Source of the DNA: UBA668 sp052034175
GTDB taxonomy: Bacteria; Actinomycetota; Acidimicrobiia; Acidimicrobiales; Ilumatobacteraceae
NCBI GenBank assembly: GCA_052034175.1
Contig: JBPOIX010000131.1
Coordinates: 1-7,040 of the forward strand
DNA: 7,040 nt
Reading direction: 5' to 3'
The notes below the pieces were generated by a model that made no database searches, was not told the DNA's origin, and saw nothing but the letters and a program-made list of their open reading frames with translations. Positions 1-5,208 of this stretch are shown in pieces (positions within the stretch are counted from its first letter, which is position 1; every line of letters starts with the position of its first letter). A program made the position numbers and the translations under genes.

Positions 1-8
1 GACGTAGC

Positions 9-1118
9 GTGACGACCATGACGTCCATCGCCACGCTGACACCGCAGGACCGATCGCTGGAGGTCCTCTGGGACGACGGGGTGGTCACCCGCTACCCGTG
101 GCTCTGGCTGCGCGACCACGCGCACGACCCCGACACGATGCACCCGGTCACCCAGCAGCGCCAGCTGTTCACGGCTCGCGTGCCGCGCGCCCTGCGCGGC
201 CTGAGCACCGAGGTCGTGGGCGACGAACTGCAGGTCACCTGGGACGTCCTGGAGCCCACCTCCTGCCTTCCCGTGGCCTTCCTGGCCCGCCACCGCTTCC
301 CCCGCGTGCCACGTGTGGCGCTGGACGTGCCGACCACCCTGTGGAACGCGGCGTCGCTCACCACCCCCACGGTGGCCTACGCCGAGGTGATGGGCAGCGA
401 CCAGGGGGTGGCGGAGTGGTTGACCCGCACCCTGCAGTACGGGTTCTGCATCGTCACCGGCACCCCGGCCACGGCCGCGGCCACCGAGGAATTGGTGCGC
501 CGCGTGGGCTATGTGCGCGAGACCATCTTCGGCGGCTTCTGGGAGTTCACGGCGGACATGGCGAAGGCGGACACCGCCTACACCACGCTGGAGCTGCGCG
601 GCCACACCGACAGCACCTACAGCAACGACGCGCCGGGCTGCCAGCTGCTGCACTGCCTGCAGTTCGACGGCAGCGGCGGCGAGAGCACGATGGTGGACGG
701 CTTCGCCATCGCCCGGCGGATGGAGGCCGAGGAGCCCGACCTGTTCGAGGTGTTGTGCACCGTGCCGGTGCCCGGCCAGTACATCGGCGACGGCTCGCAC
801 CTGATGGCCACCCGGCCGGTGTTCCGCCACGACCACACGGGCCGCCTGGCGCAGGTCTCGTTCAACAACTACGACCGCGCCCCGTTCCTGCTCGACGAGG
901 TCGACATGCTGGCGTTCTACGACGCCGTCCGCCTGTTCGAGGAGATCGCCAACGAACCTTCGATGCAGTGGCGCCATGTGCTGCAGCCGGGCGAGGCGAT
1001 GCTGTTCGACACCGGGCGCGTCCTGCACGGCCGCGCCGCCTACAGCGGCACGCGCCGGATGTGCGGCGCCTACCTCAACCGCGAGGACGTCGAGAGCCGC
1101 CTCCGCCAGCTGCGCTGA
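9..1118 (+). CDS. TauD-superfamily 2-oxoglutarate/Fe(II) dioxygenase, gamma-butyrobetaine/trimethyllysine hydroxylase-like
   Basis: Predicted cytosolic non-haem iron oxygenase of 369 aa that couples oxidative decarboxylation of 2-oxoglutarate to substrate hydroxylation. An N-terminal GBBH-like/DUF971 domain (about residues 17-53) shows WLWLRDH followed by HPVTQQR. A TauD-type double-stranded beta-helix domain fills about residues 125-369. The iron triad is readable as H199-x-D201 (in GHTDSTYSNDAPG) and H340 (in GRVLHGRAAYSGTRR); R349 or R350 is the likely 2-oxoglutarate-binding arginine. The HTD-S-TY context and VDGF motif resemble trimethyllysine and gamma-butyrobetaine hydroxylases. The Cys residues that bind zinc in eukaryotic GBBH are absent between WLRDH and HP. 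A trimethylated substrate (carnitine-pathway compound or a TmpA-like phosphonate) is inferred, not shown. The start may be GTG at 9 or ATG at 18. The GTG overlaps a TGA at 10-12 in another frame, so coupling to an off-window upstream gene is possible. The gene converges on the kinase operon. Confidence 0.85.
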   Translation: MTTMTSIATLTPQDRSLEVLWDDGVVTRYPWLWLRDHAHDPDTMHPVTQQRQLFTARVPRALRGLSTEVVGDELQVTWDVLEPTSCLPVAFLARHRFPRVPRVALDVPTTLWNAASLTTPTVAYAEVMGSDQGVAEWLTRTLQYGFCIVTGTPATAAATEELVRRVGYVRETIFGGFWEFTADMAKADTAYTTLELRGHTDSTYSNDAPGCQLLHCLQFDGSGGESTMVDGFAIARRMEAEEPDLFEVLCTVPVPGQYIGDGSHLMATRPVFRHDHTGRLAQVSFNNYDRAPFLLDEVDMLAFYDAVRLFEEIANEPSMQWRHVLQPGEAMLFDTGRVLHGRAAYSGTRRMCGAYLNREDVESRLRQLR

Positions 1119-1127
1119 CGCGGCCGA

Positions 1128-1141
1128 GCGGTTGCAGCCGC
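1128..1141. terminator. Weak hairpin in the convergent gap, possible bidirectional terminator
   Basis: The 24-base gap between the dioxygenase stop and the convergent kinase stop holds GCGGT-TGCA-GCCGC, a 5-bp stem (one G-T pair) with a 4-base loop. There is no T-tract on either side. Its position between two convergent genes is the main argument; the fold itself is unremarkable in DNA this rich in GC. Confidence 0.25.
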
Positions 1142-1142
1142 C

Positions 1143-1757
1143 TCAGCCCGGGTCGACCACGAAGTCCGCACCCGCGGCATGGGAAGCGATCAGCCGGGCG
1201 TTGGGTTCGTCGACGGTGGCCACCCAGTGTTCGGCGTCATCGGCCGATCGGCCGTGCTGCTGGTGCCTGGCCACCAACCGCTGCCGGCGTACGGCGTCGT
1301 CGGGGCGGAGCAGCCAGCATTCGTCCAGCAGGGGGCGCACGCCCTCCCACCCGCCGCTGTCGAGCAGGAGGTAGTTCCCCTCGACCACGACCAGCGGGGC
1401 GCCGGCAGGAATGCGGATCGCCCCGGCCACGGCCGCCTCCAGGTGGCGATGGAAGCGGGGCACCAGCACGTCGTGCCGGCCCTCGTGAACGCGGCGCAGG
1501 GTGGCGATGAAGCCGTCCACGTCGAAGGTGTCCGGGGCGCCCTTGCGCCGGCTGCGGCCGAGGCGGGCCAACTCCTCATCCGCATAGTGGAAGCCGTCCA
1601 TCGGGAGCAGGCAGGCGCCGGCGGTGGCCGCCACGAGCCCTTCGGCGACGGTGCTCTTGCCACTGCCCGGGGCGCCGGTGATGCCCAGCAACCGGCCTCC
1701 ACGAGCCTTGAACTTGGCCACGCGGCCCGCCAGCGCCGCGGCCGGGGTGCTAGCCAC
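1143..1757 (-). CDS. P-loop nucleoside/nucleotide kinase-family protein (FrcK/uridine-kinase-like)
   Basis: Predicted small cytosolic ATP-dependent kinase of 204 aa in the uridine kinase/pantothenate kinase-like P-loop group. Walker A is GAPGSGKST (residues 28-36). It is followed by PMDGFHYADEELARLG (from residue 52), whose Asp54 is the likely catalytic base, then KGAPDTFDVDGF (72-83). The Walker B-like strand is VVVEGNYLLL (123-132). An Arg-rich LID segment, RLVARHQQHGRS (160-171), completes the fold. GTG at 1757 was chosen because it sits at the end of the upstream PfkB gene and gives normal spacing to the P-loop. An ATG further upstream would add about 65 residues lying wholly inside that gene. 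The 8-base GTGGCTAG overlap implies translational coupling; no strong ribosome binding site is visible. The family is usually annotated only as nucleoside/nucleotide kinase. FrcK of rhizobial fructose-transport operons is a relative by family resemblance, and pairing with a PfkB kinase fits sugar use, but the substrate is unknown. Confidence 0.85.
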   Translation of the reverse strand: MASTPAAALAGRVAKFKARGGRLLGITGAPGSGKSTVAEGLVAATAGACLLPMDGFHYADEELARLGRSRRKGAPDTFDVDGFIATLRRVHEGRHDVLVPRFHRHLEAAVAGAIRIPAGAPLVVVEGNYLLLDSGGWEGVRPLLDECWLLRPDDAVRRQRLVARHQQHGRSADDAEHWVATVDEPNARLIASHAAGADFVVDPG

Positions 1758-2673
1758 CGGCCCGCTGCCAGCGGGCGGAGAGCTCCGTGCGGCGGGGCGG
1801 CTCCGCGCCCACCCGGCTGCACGTGACCCCGGCGACCTCCTGTGCTGCGTCCACTGCTTCCACGACCGCGGCGTGGTCGTGCAGCTCTGTGCGCCCGAAC
1901 CCGTGGTCCAGCCACCAGGCGAGGAAGGCACCTCCGAAGCTGTCGCCGGCACCGATGGTGTCCGCCACCTCCACCGGGCGGACAGGCACCATCGTTTCGT
2001 CGTGGGCCGTCACCGCCCATGCGCCTGCCCCGCCGTCGGTGACCAGCACCACAGTGGGGCCGGCGCCGAGGAGCGCCGTGGCGTACGCCAGCGGGTCGCT
2101 GCCTGGCGTGAGGTACTCGATGTCCTCGGTGCTCAGCTTGACGACGTCCGCCCGGAGGTACAGGCGCTCCAGGCGCGCCAGGTAGGCGTCGCGGTCCGCC
2201 ACCACTCTGGGCCTGCAGTTGGGGTCGAGGAAGACGAGCGTGGAGCTCGGCAGTTGGGCCAGGTAGTGCTCCACGGTGGTGGCCAGCGGCTCCAGGACCA
2301 GGCCGAGTGTGCCGGCGTGCACTGCTGCCGGGGCTGCGACCGCCGCCGGCACATGGTCCAGCGCGGGCGCCGCGGTGCCCTGGAGGTAGAAGCGATAGGT
2401 GGCGCCGCCGTGGTCGTCCAGCTCGGCCGCGGCCAGCGTGGTGGGCAGGTCGCAGCGGACGATGGCTTCGTTGCCCACACCGTCCGCGACCAGATGGTCG
2501 AACAGTTGGTTGCCGAAGCGATCCACCGACAGCGAACCGAGGAAGGTGACCTGGCCCCCGAGGCGGCCGATGGTGCGGGCCGCGTTGTACGGCCCGCCGC
2601 CGAGCTTGGCGGTGACTGCCCCACTGGGGGCGATCACCAGGTCCACCAGGGCTTCACCGGCCACGACGATCAC
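1750..2673 (-). CDS. PfkB-family carbohydrate kinase (fructokinase/ribokinase-like)
   Basis: Predicted cytosolic ATP-dependent sugar kinase, 307 aa, normal for the ribokinase/PfkB family. It opens with VIVVAGEALVDLV, the usual first beta-strand with the substrate-binding Asp11. The first PfkB signature runs from residue 25 (GGGPYNAARTIGRLGG) to about 54. DPNCRP (150-155) is a conserved internal motif. The second signature is DTIGAGDSFGGAF (238-250): GAGD forms the anion hole and Asp244 is the catalytic base. The longer frame extends into the divergent P450 gene, and those added residues do not resemble the family. GTG at 2673 gives the canonical N-terminus and lies 7 bases after a TAGCAT element. 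The substrate (fructose, ribose, another sugar or a nucleoside) cannot be read from motifs; a fructokinase-like role is a guess. It is the first gene of a two-gene operon with the downstream P-loop kinase, and it diverges from the P450 gene. Confidence 0.9.
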   Translation of the reverse strand: MIVVAGEALVDLVIAPSGAVTAKLGGGPYNAARTIGRLGGQVTFLGSLSVDRFGNQLFDHLVADGVGNEAIVRCDLPTTLAAAELDDHGGATYRFYLQGTAAPALDHVPAAVAAPAAVHAGTLGLVLEPLATTVEHYLAQLPSSTLVFLDPNCRPRVVADRDAYLARLERLYLRADVVKLSTEDIEYLTPGSDPLAYATALLGAGPTVVLVTDGGAGAWAVTAHDETMVPVRPVEVADTIGAGDSFGGAFLAWWLDHGFGRTELHDHAAVVEAVDAAQEVAGVTCSRVGAEPPRRTELSARWQRAGG

Positions 2674-2680
2674 GCCAGCA

Positions 2681-2686
2681 ATGCTA
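2681..2686 (-). promoter_or_regulatory. Possible -10 element (TAGCAT) of a leaderless kinase operon promoter
   Basis: On the minus strand TAGCAT matches the actinobacterial TAnnnT pattern. It is separated by exactly 7 bases from the GTG start at 2673, which would put the transcription start at or next to the start codon. No convincing -35 is seen and no Shine-Dalgarno sequence precedes the GTG. The element is short, so chance is a real alternative. Confidence 0.35.
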
Positions 2687-2752
2687 ACCGGCGGCCCGCC
2701 ACGGGCCCGGGGTGTGGCTGCGCCCGGGGCCCCCGCCTTGGCCGCGGCATGC

Positions 2753-2757
2753 AAGGA
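2753..2757 (+). promoter_or_regulatory. Ribosome binding site of the cytochrome P450 gene
   Basis: AAGGA lies 7 bases upstream of the ATG at 2765 and fixes that start. It contrasts with the kinase, aldolase and persulfide-dioxygenase genes in the window, which lack a comparable site. Confidence 0.6.
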
Positions 2758-2764
2758 TCGTGCC

Positions 2765-3991
2765 ATGCCCGTGGACGAACTGATCGCCCGATTCGACCCC
2801 TCCGACCCGGAGTTCATCGCCGACCCGTACCCCGCGCTCAACGCGCTGCGGGAAGCCACTCCGGGCTTCTGGAACGAACGCACCGGGCAGTGGACACTCA
2901 CCCGCTTCGCCGACGTGCAGGAGACCCTGCGCGACCGGCGGCTCGGCCGGGCCTACACCCACCGGTACAGCCACGCCGAGGTGGGCAAGCCCGAGCCCGA
3001 CCCGCGCTGGGCGTCGTTCCATCAGCACGAGGCATGGTCGCTGCTGTGCCTGGAACCGCCCGACCACACGCGCATCCGCCGCCTGGTCAGCAAGGTGTTC
3101 ACTCCTCGGGCAGTGGCCGCGCTGCGTCCCTCGATCGAGGGCTTCTCCGCGGCGTTGCTCGACCGCTGCGCCGACCTGCAGCGGTTCGACCTGCTGCGCG
3201 ACTATGCCCAGCCGTACTCGGTGGCCGTCATCTGCTCCATGCTCGGTGTGCCGCGGGAGGACACCCAGCTGCTGCTGGACTGGTCGCACGCCATCGTCAA
3301 GATGTACGAACTCACCACCTCCGACGACGTGAAGCAGGCAGCCAACATGGCCGCCACGGAGTACATCGAGTACACGAAGGCCCTGATCGCCGACAAGCGC
3401 CGCGAGCCGGATGACCTGCTGGTGAGCGAGTTGGTGCGGGTCGAGGACGACGGCGACACGTTGACCGAGGACGAGATCGTGTCCACGACGATGGTGCTGT
3501 TGGAAGCCGGGCACGAGGCCACGGTGAACACCCTGGGGAACGGCGTGCGGGCGCTGATGCTGCACCGTGCCCAGTGGGAGCGCGTCGTGCGCGGAGACGT
3601 GCCCGCCAAGGTGGCCGTGGAGGAGATGTTGCGTTGGGATGCACCGCTCCAGCTGTTCGAACGCTGGGTGCTGGAGCCGGGTGTGGAGATCGCCGGGCAG
3701 GAGCTGCAGGTGGGTCAGGAAGTGGCCATGCTGTTCGGCGCCGCTGAGCGCGACCCGCGGCGCTTCGAGCAGCCCGACACGTTCGACGTCGGCCGCGGCG
3801 ACACCGCGCACATCGGGTTCGGCGGCGGCATCCACTTCTGTGTCGGCGCGCCGCTGGCCCGGCAGGAGATCGACGTGTCGCTGGCCGGCCTCGCCGCGAG
3901 GTTCCCCGCGCTGGAGCTCGACGGTGAGCCGCGCTACCTGCCGAACTTCGTGATCCGCGGGCTGGACGGGCTGCGGGTGACGACGGGCTAG
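2765..3991 (+). CDS. Cytochrome P450 (soluble bacterial class I type)
   Basis: Predicted soluble haem-thiolate monooxygenase of 408 aa, the usual length for bacterial P450s, with no membrane anchor. It would receive electrons from a ferredoxin and reductase, neither of which is in the window. The C-helix motif PPDHTRIRRLVSKVFTPR (98-115) contains the haem-propionate-contacting His101 and Arg105. The I-helix segment is LLEAGHEATVNTLGNG (245-260). The K-helix ExxR is E287-M-L-R290. The haem loop FGGGIHFCVGAPLAR (352-366) matches FxxGxxxCxG with Cys359 as thiolate ligand. Odd point: the I-helix reads AGHEAT, so the position of the conserved oxygen-activating Thr (second residue of the usual D/E-T pair) is Ala252, with Thr253 next to it. 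The ATG has a good AAGGA site 7 bases upstream. Substrate and CYP subfamily cannot be assigned. The gene diverges from the sugar-kinase operon and is monocistronic, ending at a strong hairpin. Confidence 0.95.
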   Translation: MPVDELIARFDPSDPEFIADPYPALNALREATPGFWNERTGQWTLTRFADVQETLRDRRLGRAYTHRYSHAEVGKPEPDPRWASFHQHEAWSLLCLEPPDHTRIRRLVSKVFTPRAVAALRPSIEGFSAALLDRCADLQRFDLLRDYAQPYSVAVICSMLGVPREDTQLLLDWSHAIVKMYELTTSDDVKQAANMAATEYIEYTKALIADKRREPDDLLVSELVRVEDDGDTLTEDEIVSTTMVLLEAGHEATVNTLGNGVRALMLHRAQWERVVRGDVPAKVAVEEMLRWDAPLQLFERWVLEPGVEIAGQELQVGQEVAMLFGAAERDPRRFEQPDTFDVGRGDTAHIGFGGGIHFCVGAPLARQEIDVSLAGLAARFPALELDGEPRYLPNFVIRGLDGLRVTTG

Positions 3992-4009
3992 GCGGGGCGG
4001 GCGCCATCC

Positions 4010-4046
4010 TGTGCACCTGGTAGCGCCCGGAGCTACCAGGTGCACA
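4010..4046. terminator. Perfect 15-bp inverted repeat, likely terminator between convergent genes
   Basis: TGTGCACCTGGTAGC (4010-4024) and GCTACCAGGTGCACA (4032-4046) are exact reverse complements separated by the 7-base loop GCCCGGA. The right arm is followed by ATTTG, only a short T-run for the P450 transcript, and no T-run follows in the other direction. The hairpin fills much of the 92-base gap between the P450 stop and the aldolase stop, as expected for a bidirectional terminator in a GC-rich actinomycete. A dispersed palindromic repeat or a protein-binding site are alternatives. Confidence 0.65.
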
Positions 4047-4083
4047 ATTTGACCCGTCGCCACGGCCTGGCGCCGGCGGGCGG

Positions 4084-5136
4084 CTACCGCTGCGGGTCGG
4101 CCAACACCGCGGCGACGCGTCGAACGGCTTCGGTGGCGTCGGCTTCCGTGGTCTGGAAGCTGGTCACGAAGCGGGCCACCCCGCCGCCCATCTCGTAGAA
4201 CACCAGGCCCTGTTCGTCGGCCAGGCGGCGTACCGTCGGCTCGCCGACACGCACGAACACGATGTTCGCGTGCGGTTCGTTCAGCAGCTCCACCCCGAGC
4301 CCGCGCAGCCCGGCGGCCAACACCGCCATCGCCTCGTTGGCCTGCCGCGCCAGGCGCAGCCACAGGCCGTCGGTGAGGTAGGCCACGAGTTGTGCGGACT
4401 GGAAGCGCATCTTGCTGGCCACGTGGCCGGCCCGCTTGAGGCGGAAGGTGAGCGCCTCGTTGACCTCGGGGTCGAAGGACACGATGGCGTCCGTGCTGAC
4501 CGCGCCGTTCTTGATGGCCCCGAGCGAGAGCACCTCGATGCCTGCCTGCCAGGTGAGCGCGGCAGGGCTGCACGCGTTCGCCACCAGCGCGTTCGCCACC
4601 CGTGCGCCATCGAGGTGACGCCTCATCCGGTGCCCTGCGGCCACCTCGCTCAGCGCGGCCACCTCCGTGGGGGAGTACACGGTGCCGAAGTCGGTCGGGC
4701 AGGTGAGCGACAGCACCGACGGCTGGGAGTGATGCGGGTCGCCCCAGTTCACGGTGGCCAGATGCCGGGCCAGCCCCTCGGGCTGGAGCTGGTAGCCCTG
4801 ACCGGGGATGCCGCGGATGACGGCGCCGCCGGCGAAGAGCGAGCTGGCCCCGCACTCGTTGACGTAGATGTGCGACGTCTCGTGGCACACGATGCTGCCC
4901 CACGGAGGGCACAGGGCCGAGAGGCCGAGGGAGTTGGCGGCGGTGCCGGAGACCACAGGGAAGACCTGGGCGTGCTCGTGCTCGAAAACCTCGCGGGCGA
5001 TGTCCTGCAGCGCAGCGGTGTGCCGGTCGCCGCCATAGGCCAGGGCGGAGGACTCGTTGGCCTCCGCGAGTGCTCGCAGCAGCTCTGGTGCGGCGCCGGC
5101 GGCGTTGTCGCTTCGGAGTTCGATGGGGGAGGGCAT
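4084..5136 (-). CDS. Low-specificity L-threonine aldolase-like PLP enzyme (beta-eliminating lyase family)
   Basis: Predicted cytosolic fold-type I PLP enzyme of 350 aa. Family members cleave L-threonine or L-allo-threonine to glycine and acetaldehyde, or act on related beta-hydroxy amino acids. ELRSDNAAG (6-14) and YGGD (34-37) are typical N-terminal motifs. SGTAAN (63-68) is the phosphate-binding region. HETSHIYVNECGA (85-97) contains His89, the probable cofactor-stacking residue. HLDGARVANA (174-183) supplies Asp176 for the pyridine nitrogen. Lys209 in SLGAIKNGA is the Schiff-base lysine; the KNG form resembles the Pseudomonas-type low-specificity enzyme more than the SKGLGAPVG form. ATG at 5136 was chosen because family homology begins immediately after it; it lies 6 bases after a TACAGT element and has no Shine-Dalgarno sequence. 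It diverges from the persulfide operon across only 72 bases. A different amino-acid substrate is possible. Confidence 0.88.
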   Translation of the reverse strand: MPSPIELRSDNAAGAAPELLRALAEANESSALAYGGDRHTAALQDIAREVFEHEHAQVFPVVSGTAANSLGLSALCPPWGSIVCHETSHIYVNECGASSLFAGGAVIRGIPGQGYQLQPEGLARHLATVNWGDPHHSQPSVLSLTCPTDFGTVYSPTEVAALSEVAAGHRMRRHLDGARVANALVANACSPAALTWQAGIEVLSLGAIKNGAVSTDAIVSFDPEVNEALTFRLKRAGHVASKMRFQSAQLVAYLTDGLWLRLARQANEAMAVLAAGLRGLGVELLNEPHANIVFVRVGEPTVRRLADEQGLVFYEMGGGVARFVTSFQTTEADATEAVRRVAAVLADPQR

Positions 5137-5142
5137 GGGGGC

Positions 5143-5148
5143 ACTGTA
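5143..5148 (-). promoter_or_regulatory. Possible -10 element (TACAGT) of a leaderless aldolase promoter
   Basis: On the minus strand TACAGT (TAnnnT) is followed by six bases, GCCCCC, and then the ATG at 5136. That spacing would start transcription at or within a base or so of the start codon. No good -35 hexamer is visible 16-18 bases upstream. Confidence 0.4.
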
Positions 5149-5172
5149 GGCGATCAGCTCCCCGCGGCACGG

Positions 5173-5201
5173 TTGACGAAGGATACCCCGGGGGGTATAC
5201 T
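5173..5201 (+). promoter_or_regulatory. Strong sigma70-type promoter of the persulfide dioxygenase-exporter operon
   Basis: TTGACG (5173-5178) and TATACT (5196-5201) are separated by exactly 17 bases, a near-consensus housekeeping promoter in an otherwise GC-rich region. The -10 ends 7 bases before the ATG at 5209, so the transcript is probably leaderless or nearly so; CGACGAC before the ATG is not a Shine-Dalgarno sequence. A palindrome occupies the spacer and overlaps the -10, which predicts tight repression. Confidence 0.78.
5183..5198. promoter_or_regulatory. CsoR/CstR-family-like operator palindrome inside the promoter
   Basis: ATACCCC (5183-5189), the spacer GG, and GGGGTAT (5192-5198) form a perfect 7-2-7 inverted repeat. 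A C/G tract flanked by AT-rich ends is characteristic of operators for CsoR-family repressors, which include copper sensors and the persulfide sensor CstR. The sulfur genes downstream favour a CstR-type regulator over a copper sensor. Overlap with the -10 element is direct. The regulator gene is not in the window, so the identity of the binder is inferred. Confidence 0.65.
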
Positions 5202-5208
5202 CGACGAC

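Noticed and set aside
98..1510. 470-codon plus-strand frame across the dioxygenase and the kinase gene
   Set aside because: It is low-complexity Arg/Pro/Gly/Ala sequence in the wrong frame of the dioxygenase, with no domain.
2703..2734. GC-rich repeat upstream of the P450 (GCCCGGGG at 2705 and 2722) and an imperfect hairpin
   Set aside because: An 8-bp direct repeat with a 6+3 bp imperfect stem is expected by chance in a stretch made almost entirely of G and C; there is no independent sign of regulation.
2674..2901. Longer start for the PfkB kinase
   Set aside because: The extra residues overlap the divergent P450 start and precede the canonical first beta-strand; an ATG at 2766 would share bases with the P450 start codon.
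2684..5170. 828-codon minus-strand open frame across the P450 and aldolase regions
   Set aside because: It lies antisense to the P450 and out of frame with the aldolase, has no recognisable domain, and has the Arg/Pro/Ala-rich composition of a shadow frame.
4270..5208. N-terminal extension of the persulfide dioxygenase frame upstream of ATG 5209
   Set aside because: The frame stays open for over 300 codons upstream, but that stretch is antisense to the aldolase and has no homology signal. The family N-terminus and the promoter both fit ATG 5209.
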